Source: Teredinibacter turnerae T7901 (lineage in GTDB: Bacteria; Pseudomonadota; Gammaproteobacteria; Pseudomonadales; Cellvibrionaceae). Taken from it: a stretch of 64,000 nt of DNA. Within the stretch, counting starts at the first letter, position 1. The number at the start of each line of letters is the position of its first letter. Shown here in pieces: positions 17,508-28,008 of the stretch. The position numbers and the translations under genes were made by a program. The DNA lies in the NCBI RefSeq assembly GCF_000023025.1, contig NC_012997.1:1410764-1474763 (forward strand), written 5' to 3'. Under the pieces are notes generated by a model, which saw nothing but the letters and a program-made list of their open reading frames with translations, was not told the origin of the DNA and ran no database searches.

Positions 17508-18069
17508 GATTGCGTTGGTTTTTCTGCTGTTGTTCCTCGGCGCTTGCGCGATTTCCAGCAAGGTGACTCATTTCGACGGGGAGGGAAGAATTCCTGACTC
17601 TTTTCTTGACGATATCCGCCGCAATAAAACCGAGAAATACTGGATCACAGCAAATCTCGGTGATCCGGACTTTATTCAAGAAGGGCCGCTGGCGCAGGAA
17701 ATCTATACCTATCGTTTTAGTCGCGCCAAATCCCGCCACGGAAATTTGTTATTCTTTTTTCGCTACGATGGCGCAAACCGTGAGACCGAATACTTTCACG
17801 TGGTGTTTCAAGAAGATGTAGTGAAGCGTTATTGGCTGGATGATTACGCTCAGGTACAGGCCGAACGCTATTTTAAGAAAACAAAAAATCCGAAAAAACC
17901 GATTACAGAGCCAACCCCGTTGCCATGGGAGCCGAAAGTCGACGCCATGCCCGGCACGCCTAAATCTCCTGCGGCACCGTCATCCGAACCTCCATCCGAA
18001 CCAGCGCCCAGCAATCCGCCAACCCCGGCTGATTACTATCAGCCGAAAGCGGACGATTTTCGGATTTAG
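17500..18069 (+). CDS. Predicted lipoprotein, unknown function
   Basis: 189 residues with a lipoprotein signal: MNKIALVFLLLFLGAC, lipobox LGAC, so Cys16 would be lipidated. The middle (LDDIRRNKTEKYWITANLGDPDF ... YTYRF) is soluble and resembles small outer-membrane assembly lipoproteins only in general shape. The last 60 residues are rich in Pro, Ser and Glu. It overlaps the DUF2802-type gene by eight bases, so it belongs to the chemotaxis transcript. Its stop codon also overlaps the stop of the convergent yciK gene. I do not recognise the family. Confidence 0.7.
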   Translation: MNKIALVFLLLFLGACAISSKVTHFDGEGRIPDSFLDDIRRNKTEKYWITANLGDPDFIQEGPLAQEIYTYRFSRAKSRHGNLLFFFRYDGANRETEYFHVVFQEDVVKRYWLDDYAQVQAERYFKKTKNPKKPITEPTPLPWEPKVDAMPGTPKSPAAPSSEPPSEPAPSNPPTPADYYQPKADDFRI

Positions 18070-18833
18070 CGGGTTGCCTGGGCGTCGAACAGTTTTCCGT
18101 TAACCCCAATGCTGTCATCACCCATCAGGTAAAGGTACGCCGACATAATGGCCTGCGCTTCGGTTACCGTTGCTGGGTCCTCAGCCGGGAATGCCGTGGC
18201 TCGCATACGGGTGCGCACCGGCCCTGGGTTGAGTGCATTTACGCGAGGCCCCGGTAGGCCGTCCATTTCGTCCGCGAGGGTTTCCATCAGATTGTCGCTC
18301 GCGGCTTTGCTGACCGCATAACCACCCCAATAAGCATGTCCTTTGCGGCCAACGCCCGAACTGGTGAATACCACGCTCGCGCTCGGTGCCTGTTTCAGCA
18401 GAGGCAATACAGCTTTGGTGAGTTGAAATGGCGCGGTGACATTCACCATCATCACTTTCTGCCACGCCTCGAGACCGTAGTTGGCGACAGGTGTGCGCGG
18501 CCCTAGTTCTGCTGCGTTATGCAGGAGGCCATCCAGACGGCCGAATTCCTGCTCCAGTACGTTGTGGATCTCGACGTAATCCTGCTCGGTCGCGCCTTCA
18601 AAATTCATCGGAATAATGGCGGGCTTTGCCCCGCCAGCGGCTTCGATCTGGTCGTAGACGGCTTCCAGTTTAGCGATCGTTCGGCCGAGTAAAATAACCG
18701 TTGCGCCATGCGCAGCGAAGGTGAGTGATGCGGTTTTGCCGATGCCATCGCCGGCGCCGGTAACCAAAATAATTTTGTCTTGCAGCAGTCCCGGTGCTGG
18801 TTGATAGTCCTGTAGAAGTGTTGATTCAGTCAT
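18066..18833 (-). CDS. yciK: YciK-type short-chain dehydrogenase/reductase
   Basis: NAD(P)-dependent oxidoreductase of the SDR family; the substrate is not known. The cofactor motif TGAGDGIG lies near residue 25, NNAAELG-type NAG segment (HNAAELGPR) near 100, and the active-site Ser-Tyr-Lys set is represented by TSSGVGR and YWGGYAVSKAA. I start at the ATG at 18833, which has AGGA eight bases upstream; an ATG at 18878 lacks a good site. The 255 residues fit the family. It is the last gene of the mtaD-ubiG-mupP-yciK group, as next to ubiG in Pseudomonas. Confidence 0.88.
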   Translation of the reverse strand: MTESTLLQDYQPAPGLLQDKIILVTGAGDGIGKTASLTFAAHGATVILLGRTIAKLEAVYDQIEAAGGAKPAIIPMNFEGATEQDYVEIHNVLEQEFGRLDGLLHNAAELGPRTPVANYGLEAWQKVMMVNVTAPFQLTKAVLPLLKQAPSASVVFTSSGVGRKGHAYWGGYAVSKAASDNLMETLADEMDGLPGPRVNALNPGPVRTRMRATAFPAEDPATVTEAQAIMSAYLYLMGDDSIGVNGKLFDAQATR

Positions 18834-18884
18834 AGTGTTTCCTGTTACTGCGTTTCGCGTCTCGCCAGGGTCTGGCAATTGACG

Positions 18885-19547
18885 TTACAGGTAGCGGTGG
18901 ACGATGGGCCAGATTTCGTTGGCGCTTTCTACCGTGTGGTCAGCATTCCAGCAGGTGTGGCTGTCGTTAGTGTGAATATAGCCGTATCCAACCGCGACAG
19001 TTGGCATTCCTGCATTGATGCCACACTCGATGTCGCGCTGGTGATCGCCCACGTAAATGGCCTGGTCGGGGCTGCACCCGGTTTGTTCGCAGGCCAGCAG
19101 GAGTGCGTCTGGCGCGGGTTTGCGTTCGGCCACATGATCGGGGCAGATCAGTGCGCTGGGTTCACTGGCAAAATCGAAAAAGGTCATCAGCGGCTCGGCG
19201 TAGGTCGCTGGCTTGTTGGTGACGATACCCCAGGCAAGGTCTCGCGCTGCCAACTCGGCAATCAGCGAATCTATTCCGGGATAGGCGGTTGTAACAGAGG
19301 CGAGATCCTCCAGGTAGCAATCCAGGAATTCCTGTCGCAATGCGGGGAAATCGGCATCGTCTGGTGTCGCGCCGAATACCAGGCGGAGCATCGCATTGGC
19401 GCCATCAGACACCACCGCGCGCAGCTCCTGCTCTGTGATTGGCGCTCGATCCCGGCGTTCCAGCATCTTGTTCATGGCAATAACAAAGTTGGGCGCGGTG
19501 TCCAACAGGGTTCCGTCCAAATCGAAAAAAACCGCTTTCAGCGACAT
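18885..19547 (-). CDS. mupP: HAD phosphatase MupP (MurNAc-6-phosphate phosphatase) or Gph-like
   Basis: HAD hydrolase of 220 residues. Motif I is FFDLDGTLLDT (nucleophile Asp9), motif II TNKP, motif III Lys in ERKPAPD and motif IV VGDHQRDIECG. Sequence alone resembles phosphoglycolate phosphatase (Gph). The position between ubiG and the SDR gene is that of Pseudomonas MupP, which dephosphorylates MurNAc-6-phosphate in the cell-wall recycling route to UDP-MurNAc. I therefore favour MupP. It starts five bases after the ubiG stop, in the same operon. Confidence 0.8.
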   Translation of the reverse strand: MSLKAVFFDLDGTLLDTAPNFVIAMNKMLERRDRAPITEQELRAVVSDGANAMLRLVFGATPDDADFPALRQEFLDCYLEDLASVTTAYPGIDSLIAELAARDLAWGIVTNKPATYAEPLMTFFDFASEPSALICPDHVAERKPAPDALLLACEQTGCSPDQAIYVGDHQRDIECGINAGMPTVAVGYGYIHTNDSHTCWNADHTVESANEIWPIVHRYL

Positions 19548-19552
19548 GGGTG

Positions 19553-20326
19553 TTACACCTTCTTCGCGTGAATTATGTAATTAACATCAACGTCTGTAGG
19601 GTTAATTTTGTATTGTTTGGTAATGGGGTTGTAAGTGAGCCCAACCATATCAACCGCTTGTAGGCCCGCATCGCGCAACCACTGAGTCAGCTCCGCTGGG
19701 CGAATAAATTTGCGGTATTCGTGGGTACCTTTGGGCAGCAGCCTCAATACGTACTCGGCCCCAAGAATGGCGAATGCATAGGCTTTGGGGTTGCGGTTAA
19801 TGGTCGAGAAAAAAAGATCACCGCCGGGTTTTACCAGCGTCGCGCAAGCCTTGAGCGTACTCTGAGGGTTTGGAACATGCTCCAACATTTCGAGGCAGGT
19901 GACCAGGTCGAATGCAGCTTTGTGGCTCTGTGCAAAGTCTTCTGCGGTGATGCGTTGGTAGTCGACCACCGCCCCGGATTCCAGCGCGTGTAAGCGCGCG
20001 ACCTCGAGCGGCGCCTCTCCCATATCGATGCCTGTAACGCTTGCGCCGCGCTGCCAGAGTGCTTCGGTAAGCAGGCCGCCACCACAACCGATGTCCAAAA
20101 CCTGTTTTTCCGCTACCTGGGCACGTTGGTCTATGTAATTTGCGCGCAGTGGGTTGATGTCGTGCAGCGGTTTGAATTCGCCGCTCGGGTCCCACCAGCG
20201 GCTGGCCATGCGCTCGAACTTGGCTATTTCGGCGGCATCGACGTTTTCGGTGTCGCGGGGATGCTCTAAGGTTTCGTGGGCATGTTGAAGGGTTTCGTTT
20301 GAATGTTGAAGGGTTTCGCTGTTCAT
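19553..20326 (-). CDS. ubiG: Ubiquinone biosynthesis O-methyltransferase UbiG
   Basis: S-adenosylmethionine-dependent O-methyltransferase acting twice in ubiquinone synthesis. The family start [19 protein letters not shown] lies near residue 38, the SAM motif [15 protein letters not shown] near 79 and [11 protein letters not shown] near 147. Residues 4-24 are three copies of a seven-residue unit ([21 protein letters not shown]) coded by a 21-base tandem repeat, an extension before the usual family start. The ATG overlaps the mtaD stop by four bases (ATGA), which supports this start and coupled translation. Confidence 0.95.
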   Translation of the reverse strand: MNSETLQHSNETLQHAHETLEHPRDTENVDAAEIAKFERMASRWWDPSGEFKPLHDINPLRANYIDQRAQVAEKQVLDIGCGGGLLTEALWQRGASVTGIDMGEAPLEVARLHALESGAVVDYQRITAEDFAQSHKAAFDLVTCLEMLEHVPNPQSTLKACATLVKPGGDLFFSTINRNPKAYAFAILGAEYVLRLLPKGTHEYRKFIRPAELTQWLRDAGLQAVDMVGLTYNPITKQYKINPTDVDVNYIIHAKKV

Positions 20327-21651
20327 CGTTTAGCTCCCAGTTTTTCTCGCCATTGCGCTGCGTTTGCAGCTATCTCTTTGCGGCTGAGTGTCGTCAGGTC
20401 GCGGCTTTTTACCAGCTGCTCTCCTGCGACCCAGACATTGGATACGCGGTGACCCATTTGGGTATACACCAATTGGCTTACAGGGTTGTGTACGGGTTGC
20501 AGGTCTAAATCGTTCATGTCGATGGCGATAACGTCGGCCTGTTTGCCAGGTTCCAGCGAGCCCAACTGATCTTCAAGGCCAATGGCTTTGGCACCGTTTA
20601 TGGTTGCCATTGCAATTGCACTGTGGGCATCGATTGCCGCTGCATCGCCCGCGACAAGTTTACCGAAAAGTGCCGCCGCTTGAAGTTCGGCAAACATATC
20701 GAGGCTGTTATTGCTGGCGGCTCCATCGGTCCCCAGGGCCACATTAACCCCCTGTTGGGTGAGGGCTGCGGTAGGGCAACTGCCGCTGGCCAGTTTTAGG
20801 TTGGAACGCGGGCAATGGATAACGTGGGCGCCGCTATTGGCGAGTAACGCAATATCTTCGGCGCTGGTCTGCGTCATATGGACGCAGTGCGTAAGCGGAG
20901 TCAGCAACCCCATGTCTGCGAGGCGTTGCAGCGGGCGTTTCCCAAACTCTTTTATCGAGGATTCAATTTCCTCCGGTGTCTCATGCAGGTGGATGTGAAC
21001 CTGCGCATGCAGCTCATCTGCATAAACCGCAATTCGCTCGAGTGGCGCGTCACCAACGGTATAAGGCGCGTGAGGGCCGAAGTGGACGTTGATAAGCGGG
21101 TGTGAGCGATAGGTGTCGCGCAGTTTCAGCCCTTTGTGGATATATTCATCCGGGCTCTGCGCCCAGGCGGTCGCGAAGTCCACAATCGGGAAATACAGCT
21201 GCGCGCGCATTCCCGCTTTGTGAACCGCGCTCGCCAGCGCTTCGCCAAAGAAGTACATGTCGGCGAAGCAGGTGGTGCCGCTGAGCAGCATTTCTGCCAT
21301 CGCCAGCTCGCCACCGTCGCGGACAAACTCCTCCCCCGCCCACTGGGCTTCCACCGGCCATATGTGTTCCTTCAGCCAGGTTTCCAGGGGCATGTCGTCG
21401 GCGAAACCGCGCAATAACGTCATTGCCGCGTGGCCGTGACAGTTGATCAGCCCCGGCATCAGTAATTGTCCCGGCAGGGATATGCGTTCGCGCACCGTGT
21501 AGTCGCGCAGGCTTTGGCTGGTGGGCACAATGCTGTGAATGCGATCGCGGCTTATCAGCAGGCTACAATCTTTAAACAGCCTCTGGTGGGGTACTACCGG
21601 AAGAATCCAGCTGGCATCGAGCGAATAATCTATTGTTGTAGTGTTGGTCAT
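20323..21651 (-). CDS. mtaD: Methylthioadenosine/S-adenosylhomocysteine deaminase-type amidohydrolase
   Basis: Metal-dependent amidohydrolase of the TRZ/ATZ family, 442 residues. Metal ligands are the HGHAAM pattern ([14 protein letters not shown]) near 70, [11 protein letters not shown] near 225, THCVHMT near 260 and the Asp in [15 protein letters not shown] near 310. The Pseudomonas gene at the same place, next to ubiG, encodes a methylthioadenosine deaminase, so this reaction is likely. Substrate assignment within the family is uncertain. It is the first gene of the minus-strand operon and is divergent from gyrA. Confidence 0.85.
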   Translation of the reverse strand: MTNTTTIDYSLDASWILPVVPHQRLFKDCSLLISRDRIHSIVPTSQSLRDYTVRERISLPGQLLMPGLINCHGHAAMTLLRGFADDMPLETWLKEHIWPVEAQWAGEEFVRDGGELAMAEMLLSGTTCFADMYFFGEALASAVHKAGMRAQLYFPIVDFATAWAQSPDEYIHKGLKLRDTYRSHPLINVHFGPHAPYTVGDAPLERIAVYADELHAQVHIHLHETPEEIESSIKEFGKRPLQRLADMGLLTPLTHCVHMTQTSAEDIALLANSGAHVIHCPRSNLKLASGSCPTAALTQQGVNVALGTDGAASNNSLDMFAELQAAALFGKLVAGDAAAIDAHSAIAMATINGAKAIGLEDQLGSLEPGKQADVIAIDMNDLDLQPVHNPVSQLVYTQMGHRVSNVWVAGEQLVKSRDLTTLSRKEIAANAAQWREKLGAKR

Positions 21652-21871
21652 AGGGTGGTCGGGTTGCGTGTGAAGTAAGCAGCAGCATGGAGCGCCAGAG
21701 GGGGCGTGAGTATAACCGTAAATTTCGCCACTGTAACCGCGCCTTTAAGTGCTTATCATGTTGATTTTGTGGTAGTATTCGCCGTTTGTTTAACTTCGGA
21801 TCAGCGCTTAGCTGGGCTCCGGTTCAGTATTCACAATAACAAGGCAAGGCCCGGTTTAGGGCGAGTACTTC

Positions 21872-24442
21872 ATGGGCGATATCGCAAAAGAAATCCTTCC
21901 CGTCAGCATCGAAGACGAACTCAAACAATCTTACCTCGACTACGCCATGAGCGTTATCGTTGGCCGGGCACTGCCCGATGTGCGTGACGGCCTCAAGCCG
22001 GTGCATCGACGCGTGCTCTTCGCCATGAGCGAGCTAAACAACGACTGGAACAAGCCTTACAAAAAGTCTGCCCGTGTGGTGGGCGATGTTATCGGTAAAT
22101 ACCACCCGCATGGCGATTCCGCCGTGTACGACACCATTGTACGTATGGCGCAGCCGTTTAGCTTGCGTTATACCCTGGTAGACGGGCAGGGCAACTTCGG
22201 CTCTATCGATGGCGACGGCGCTGCGGCTATGCGATATACCGAAATTCGCATGCAGAAACTGTCCCACGATCTGCTCGCCGATCTGGATAAAGAAACCGTG
22301 GATTTCGTGCCCAACTACGACGGCACCGAGCAGATCCCCGCGGTGCTGCCGACACGGGTTCCCAACCTGCTGATTAACGGTTCTTCCGGGATCGCGGTGG
22401 GTATGGCGACCAATATCCCGCCGCACAATCTGCGCGAAGTGATTACCGGCTGTATTCGACTGATCGAAAACCCGGCTGCCACTATCGACGACCTGATTGA
22501 AGACATCCCCGGCCCCGATTTCCCCACCGGCGGCATTATCAATGGCCGCGCGGGTATTTTGATGGCATACCGCACCGGTCGTGGGCGTATTTATGTGCGC
22601 GCCAAAGCGGAAGTTGTTACTGACGAAAAGACCAATCGCGATACGATTCTCATCCACGAAATCCCTTATCAGGTGAACAAAGCGCGCTTGATCGAAAAGA
22701 TCGCGGAATTGGTAAAAGACAAAAAAATCGAAGGTATTTCTGAGATTCGCGACGAGTCCGACAAAGACGGATTGCGGGTGGTTATCGAAATCAAGCGCGG
22801 CGATATGGGCGATGTGGTGCTCAACAACCTGTACGCGCAAACCCAGCTGCAAAGCGTTTTCGGGATTAACATCGTTGCCCTGGTCGATGATCAGCCCAAG
22901 GTGCTGAACCTCAAGCAGATGCTTGAGCATTTTATTTCGCATCGCCGCGAGGTTGTGACCCGCCGTACCGTCTACCTGTTGCGCAAAGCGCGTGAACGCG
23001 GCCATGTGTTGGAAGGTCTGGCGGTTGCGATTGCCAACATCGACGAAGTGATCGCATTGATCAAAGCCTCGCAAACCCCGGCGGAGGCGCGTGAAGCGCT
23101 CCTGGCTCGCGGTTGGGGCACCAACACCATTTCGCAGTTTTTGGAGCGAGCGGGCGCGGATGCGTGCCGCCCAGACGACCTCGGCGCCGAGTTTGGCATG
23201 CGCGACGGCCAGTACTTTCTATCGCCTGCGCAGGTTCAGGCGATTCTCGAACTGCGTTTGCACCGCCTTACCGGCATGGAGCACGATAAGCTCCTTGCTG
23301 AATACGAAGAAAAACTCCAGCAAATCTCCGAATATCTTGAAATTCTCAGCAATGCCGTGCGCTTGATGGAAGTTATCCGCGAGGAACTGGAAGCGGTTAT
23401 GGCGGAATACGGCGACGAGCGCCGTACCGATATACAGAACTCGCAGCAGGATCTTACCGTTGAAGATCTCATCAATGAAGAAGACCGCGTGGTGACCATT
23501 TCCCATGGTGGTTACGCCAAAACCCAACCATTGGATGCTTATCAGGCTCAGCGCCGCGGGGGCATGGGTAAGGCCGCAACCTCGGTGAAAGACGAAGACT
23601 TTGTCGAGCATTTGTTAATCGCCAACACCCACGATTACATTCTCTGTTTTACCAATGCAGGTAAGGTGTTCTGGCTGAAGGTATACCAGATTCCGGTCGC
23701 CGGTCGTCAGTCTCGTGGTCGTCCTATGGTTAATCTGCTGCCACTGGAAGAGGGTGAACGTATTACGTCCATTCTCCCCGTGCGCGAGTTCGACGAAGAC
23801 CGCTTTATTGTTATGGCCACGTCACAGGGCACGGTAAAGAAAACCCCACTGTCGCAATTTGCACGCCCACGTTCGGTCGGGCTCCGAGCAATTGATTTGG
23901 TCGAAGGCGATCACTTGGTGGGGACTGCAATTACCGATGGTCAGCAGGACATCATGCTGCTCAGCTCCAGTGGTAAAGCGGCGCGATTTGCCGAAGAGCA
24001 GGTGCGCTCTATGGGCCGCACATCGCGTGGTGTGCGAGGTATTCGCATGGCGGATGAGCACAGGGTTATCGCCATGGTCATTCCTGCCGACGGTGGCAAA
24101 GTATTAACTGTCAGCGAAAACGGCTACGGAAAGCGCACCGATGTCGATGACTTCCCGACCAAAGGCCGTGGTTCGCAGGGCGTAATTGCGATGCAGGTTA
24201 GTGAACGCAATGGTGGCCTCGTCGGCGCGGTACAGATTTTCGATGGCGATGAGCTGATGATGATTTCCGATCAGGGCACACTGGTGCGCACGCGCGGCGA
24301 CGAAGTCTCCCTGTTGAGCCGCAACACCCAGGGCGTGCGTCTTATCAAGGTTCGCGAGAGCGAGCATATTGTTGGTGTTGCGCGTATTGCTGAGCAACTG
24401 GATCAGGACGCAGACGACGAGACGGAGTCCAATGAGGAATAA
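21872..24442 (+). CDS. gyrA: DNA gyrase subunit A
   Basis: Breakage-reunion subunit of gyrase. The 856 residues include the winged-helix and tower domains, with active-site Tyr122 in AMRYTE, and a C-terminal beta-pinwheel with the GyrA box (QRRGGMGKA near 560). The quinolone-resistance region reads [10 protein letters not shown], so Ser83 and Asp87 are the susceptible-type residues. The C-terminal acidic tail ends [11 protein letters not shown]. pheA follows after 15 bases. In Pseudomonas, serC lies between gyrA and pheA; here it is absent. Confidence 0.98.
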   Translation: MGDIAKEILPVSIEDELKQSYLDYAMSVIVGRALPDVRDGLKPVHRRVLFAMSELNNDWNKPYKKSARVVGDVIGKYHPHGDSAVYDTIVRMAQPFSLRYTLVDGQGNFGSIDGDGAAAMRYTEIRMQKLSHDLLADLDKETVDFVPNYDGTEQIPAVLPTRVPNLLINGSSGIAVGMATNIPPHNLREVITGCIRLIENPAATIDDLIEDIPGPDFPTGGIINGRAGILMAYRTGRGRIYVRAKAEVVTDEKTNRDTILIHEIPYQVNKARLIEKIAELVKDKKIEGISEIRDESDKDGLRVVIEIKRGDMGDVVLNNLYAQTQLQSVFGINIVALVDDQPKVLNLKQMLEHFISHRREVVTRRTVYLLRKARERGHVLEGLAVAIANIDEVIALIKASQTPAEAREALLARGWGTNTISQFLERAGADACRPDDLGAEFGMRDGQYFLSPAQVQAILELRLHRLTGMEHDKLLAEYEEKLQQISEYLEILSNAVRLMEVIREELEAVMAEYGDERRTDIQNSQQDLTVEDLINEEDRVVTISHGGYAKTQPLDAYQAQRRGGMGKAATSVKDEDFVEHLLIANTHDYILCFTNAGKVFWLKVYQIPVAGRQSRGRPMVNLLPLEEGERITSILPVREFDEDRFIVMATSQGTVKKTPLSQFARPRSVGLRAIDLVEGDHLVGTAITDGQQDIMLLSSSGKAARFAEEQVRSMGRTSRGVRGIRMADEHRVIAMVIPADGGKVLTVSENGYGKRTDVDDFPTKGRGSQGVIAMQVSERNGGLVGAVQIFDGDELMMISDQGTLVRTRGDEVSLLSRNTQGVRLIKVRESEHIVGVARIAEQLDQDADDETESNEE

Positions 24443-24457
24443 TCAGCGAGGTGGCTT

Positions 24458-25591
24458 GTGAAGGATTCAGATTCTGATAACCCGGCCGGACAAGACAGCG
24501 AGCGCGAAGCCCTGTCCCAGTTGCGGGTAAAAATCGATTCCATCGATGAACAGATTGGCGAGCTGATTAACGCTCGCGCCCGCTGCGCGCAGGAAGTCGC
24601 GGAGATAAAAAAACGCCACTCGGCAGACGGTGAAATATCCACGTTTTACCGTCCTGAGCGGGAGGCGCAGGTGCTGCGCCGCGCGATGGAGCGCAACACA
24701 GGTCCGCTGGACAACGAAGAGTTCGCGCGTCTGTTCAGAGAGATTATGTCCGCGTGCCTGGCCCTCGAAGCGCCAGTTAAAGTGGCCTATCTCGGCCCCG
24801 AAGGCACTTTTACGCAACAGGCCGCAATTAAGCACTTTGGCCATTCTGCGCACACGGTTTCGCTGAGCGCAATCGACGAGGTGTTCCGCGAAGTGGCTTC
24901 AGGCGCTGCCCATTTTGGTGTGGTGCCGGTAGAAAATTCCACCGAAGGCGTGGTGACCCACACGCTCGACAACTTTCTTGGCAGCAGTGTGAAAATTTGC
25001 GGTGAAGTTGTGTTGCGCATCCATCACAACTTTTTGGTTTCCGATATTACGCGAGTAGACAGCATTTCCCGCGTATATTCCCATGCGCAATCGCTTTCCC
25101 AGTGCCGTAAATGGCTGGATGCACATTATCCGCGCGCCGAGCGGGTGGCAGTGAGCAGCAACGCGGAGGCGGCCAAGCGGGTAAAAGGTGAATGGAACGC
25201 TGCGGCAATCGCCGGCAAAATGGCGGCCGAGTTATACGATTTAAATTTGCATGCTGAAAGTATCGAAGACCAGCCAGACAATTCGACCCGTTTTCTGATT
25301 ATCGGTGCGGACGAAGTGGAAGCCAGTGGCGACGATAAAACCTCAATCGTTGTATCTACCCGCAATGAGCCCGGTGCGTTGCACGGCCTGCTCGAGCCTT
25401 TCCACCGCCACAACGTCGACTTAACTCGCGTAGAGACACGTCCATCCCTGACCGGGACTTGGAATTACGTGTTCTTTATCGATTTCTCCGGTCACGTAAG
25501 TGACAGCACTATTCAGGCGGCGCTCAGTGAAGTGTCCAGTCGGGTCGCGGACCTGAAGATCCTGGGTTCCTATCCTAAAGGGGTATTGTAG
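24458..25591 (+). CDS. pheA: Bifunctional chorismate mutase/prephenate dehydratase
   Basis: P-protein of phenylalanine synthesis. Residues 18-100 are the AroQ-type chorismate mutase (LRVKIDSIDEQIGELINARA). Residues 107-285 are prephenate dehydratase (VAYLGPEGTFTQQAA, then the conserved VPVENSTEGVV and DNSTRFLII). Residues 297-372 are the ACT regulatory domain (NEPGALHGLLEPF, ESRP replaced by ETRPS), which normally binds phenylalanine. The start is GTG at 24458. No hisC-like gene follows, unlike in Pseudomonas. Confidence 0.97.
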   Translation: MKDSDSDNPAGQDSEREALSQLRVKIDSIDEQIGELINARARCAQEVAEIKKRHSADGEISTFYRPEREAQVLRRAMERNTGPLDNEEFARLFREIMSACLALEAPVKVAYLGPEGTFTQQAAIKHFGHSAHTVSLSAIDEVFREVASGAAHFGVVPVENSTEGVVTHTLDNFLGSSVKICGEVVLRIHHNFLVSDITRVDSISRVYSHAQSLSQCRKWLDAHYPRAERVAVSSNAEAAKRVKGEWNAAAIAGKMAAELYDLNLHAESIEDQPDNSTRFLIIGADEVEASGDDKTSIVVSTRNEPGALHGLLEPFHRHNVDLTRVETRPSLTGTWNYVFFIDFSGHVSDSTIQAALSEVSSRVADLKILGSYPKGVL

Positions 25592-25605
25592 TATCCATTT
25601 CAGCC

Positions 25606-25628
25606 AGCGCCGCGAGATCTGCGGCGCT
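25606..25628 (+). other. GC-rich hairpin between pheA and tyrA-aroA
   Basis: An 8-base perfect stem (AGCGCCGC with GCGGCGCT) and a 7-base loop lie between the two genes, without a T tract. It could slow transcription or protect the upstream message. It also resembles a single unit of the hairpin arrays elsewhere in the window, without their linkers. Confidence 0.4.
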
Positions 25629-25671
25629 CGTTGGTTCACGTACCCAAGTAACCTATCGCTTCAAAATTGCT

Positions 25672-27900
25672 ATGACACAATTTAACAAGGTGGTCATTGT
25701 CGGCCTCGGGCTGATTGGTGGGAGTCTGGCTGCGGGTTTGCGCAAACGCGCGGTTTGCAGAGAAGTTATCGGCGTTGCAAGGCGCCCGGAAACCTGCCTT
25801 AAAGCGCAGGAGATGGGCGTAGTGGATTCGGCCTACTGCAGCCTGGACGATGTGCTGGAACAGCTTGAGGCGGGCGATATAATTTTTATCGCTGTGCCTA
25901 CCCTCACGTTGCGCGAGGTTTTCAAAGCGCTTAAAGGGCGCTTGGCCGAGGGGGTGATTGTTACCGATGGGGCCAGCGTAAAAGGGAGCGTGGAGCGCGA
26001 TGTGCGGGAGATTTTTGGTGAATTTCCACCGGCCGTTGTGCTGGGGCACCCAATAGCCGGCTCAGAGAAGAGCGGCGTAGAAGCGGCCGAGAGTGAATTA
26101 TATGTGGATCACCGGGTGATTCTCACACCGGTAGCCGAGAACGACCCTGCTGCCGTGAAAGCGGTGGCAAAACTGTGGCACGCGGTCGGCGCGGAAGTCT
26201 TGGAAATGCCGGTGGATGAACACGACATGGTGTTGGGTTGCACCAGTCACCTGCCACATGTCATCGCGTTTTCACTGGTCGATACACTCGCTCACGACAG
26301 CAAGAATGAAAATATTTTTCGCTACGCGGCCGGCGGTTTTCGGGATTTCACACGAATTGCTTCCAGCGATGCCATCATGTGGCGCGACATTATGCTGGCG
26401 AATAAAGCGAGTGTGCTGGACGCTATCGACTTGTTTTCCGATAATCTTTCGCGCCTGCGGGACATTATCAGCCGCGAAGATGCGGTAGAAATGACCGGCG
26501 TCTTCACCCGGGCGAAGTCAGCCCGAGACCGATTCACCAACATGCTTGAGCACAAAGCTTACTTACGAAATATGCAAAATTCAGAACATAAAAATGTGGT
26601 TTACTCAGTGGCGCCAGGCGGTTCCGTAACCGGCACTATTCGTGTTCCCGGCGATAAATCTATTTCGCACCGCTCGATTATGCTCGGTTCGCTGGCAGAA
26701 GGCGTAACCCGTATTGAGGGTTTTCTGGAGGGTGAAGATGCACTGGCAACCTTGCAGGCATTTCGCGATATGGGTGTGGTCATCGAAGGCCCTGAAAATG
26801 GCGCGGTAACGGTGCATGGCGTTGGCTTGCACGGTTTGAAGCAACCTTCCGGCCCCTTGTATGTTGGCAATTCCGGAACGTCCATGCGATTGCTTTCTGG
26901 CATTCTTGCCGGGCAGTCATTCACCAGCGAACTTACCGGCGATGAATCGTTGAGCAAGCGCCCGATGAACCGGGTGGCGAACCCGTTGCGTGAAATGGGA
27001 GCGACTGTCGAGACCGGCGAAGAAGGGCGACCACCGGTAAGAGTGAGCGGTGGCAGCGCGCTGCACGCGATTGACTATGTGATGCCGATGGCCAGTGCGC
27101 AGGTTAAATCCTGTGTGCTGCTCGCAGGACTCTACGCTGATGGGGAAACGAAAGTCACAGAACCGGCGCCAACGCGCGACCATACCGAACGCATGTTGCG
27201 TGGCTTTGGGTATCAGGTGAACCGTAACGGCAGCACTATTTCTCTGCGGTCGGGTGGCAAACTTACCGCAGCCGATATTGATATCCCTGCGGATATTTCT
27301 TCCGCGACGTTTTTTATGGTGGCGGCAGCCATCGCGCCGGGATCGGATATTACTCTGACTCACGTTGGCATTAACCCTACGCGCATTGGTGTAATTAATA
27401 TTTTGCGGGAAATGGGTGCGAACCTGACGTTGCAAAATGAGCGTGAAGTCGGTGGTGAACCTGTCGCCGATATTCGGGTGCAATATGCTCCGCTCAAAGG
27501 TATTGCGATTCCTGAAGACCAGGTGCCTTTGGCGATTGATGAATTCCCAGCGCTCTTGGTTGCGGCCGCCTGCGCTGAAGGTGAAACAGTTTTGACCGGC
27601 GCGGAAGAACTGCGCGTAAAAGAAACTGATCGTATTCAGGCGATGGCCGATGGTTTGCAAGCATTGGGTATTGAATGTTCTCCAACGCCGGACGGTATTC
27701 GGGTTATCGGCGGTACGCTGACCGGCGGTGCCGTGGAAAGTTTTCACGACCACCGCATCGCAATGTCTTTTACCGTTGCCGCATTGCGCGCATCTGGCCC
27801 AATTACGGTAAATAATTGTGCAAACGTGACGACTTCATTCCCGAATTTTGTCGCCTTGGCAAAAACCGTGGGCATAAGCTTAGAAGTAAATCATTCTTAA
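25672..27900 (+). CDS. tyrA-aroA: Bifunctional prephenate dehydrogenase/EPSP synthase (TyrA-AroA fusion)
   Basis: One 742-residue protein with two shikimate-pathway enzymes. Residues 6-290 are TyrA, with the NAD motif VGLGLIGGSLAAGL and the HPIAGSEKSG active-site segment, making hydroxyphenylpyruvate (or arogenate to tyrosine). Residues 310-740 are 3-phosphoshikimate 1-carboxyvinyltransferase, with VPGDKSISHRS, GNSGTSMRLLSG, DESLSKRPM and ELRVKETDRI. The same fusion is known in Pseudomonas. An internal ATG at residue 301 could in principle start a separate AroA. No strong ribosome site precedes the ATG at 25672. Confidence 0.97.
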   Translation: MTQFNKVVIVGLGLIGGSLAAGLRKRAVCREVIGVARRPETCLKAQEMGVVDSAYCSLDDVLEQLEAGDIIFIAVPTLTLREVFKALKGRLAEGVIVTDGASVKGSVERDVREIFGEFPPAVVLGHPIAGSEKSGVEAAESELYVDHRVILTPVAENDPAAVKAVAKLWHAVGAEVLEMPVDEHDMVLGCTSHLPHVIAFSLVDTLAHDSKNENIFRYAAGGFRDFTRIASSDAIMWRDIMLANKASVLDAIDLFSDNLSRLRDIISREDAVEMTGVFTRAKSARDRFTNMLEHKAYLRNMQNSEHKNVVYSVAPGGSVTGTIRVPGDKSISHRSIMLGSLAEGVTRIEGFLEGEDALATLQAFRDMGVVIEGPENGAVTVHGVGLHGLKQPSGPLYVGNSGTSMRLLSGILAGQSFTSELTGDESLSKRPMNRVANPLREMGATVETGEEGRPPVRVSGGSALHAIDYVMPMASAQVKSCVLLAGLYADGETKVTEPAPTRDHTERMLRGFGYQVNRNGSTISLRSGGKLTAADIDIPADISSATFFMVAAAIAPGSDITLTHVGINPTRIGVINILREMGANLTLQNEREVGGEPVADIRVQYAPLKGIAIPEDQVPLAIDEFPALLVAAACAEGETVLTGAEELRVKETDRIQAMADGLQALGIECSPTPDGIRVIGGTLTGGAVESFHDHRIAMSFTVAALRASGPITVNNCANVTTSFPNFVALAKTVGISLEVNHS

Positions 27901-28008
27901 TTACTTATTAGATTTCTTTATAATCGGTCAACTCGTAGCTCCTTTCAATGTTGTTCCTTGTTAGGTAGCTTTTTACGAACGTTGGCGAAAATTATGGACG
28001 AGTTACTC

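Noticed and set aside
18879-19571. 230-codon plus-strand frame opposite mupP
   Set aside because: The HAD motifs of mupP on the minus strand decide the coding strand; this is a shadow.
22034-23074. 346-codon minus-strand frame inside gyrA
   Set aside because: Shadow frame; gyrA is certain on the plus strand and the product looks like no known family.
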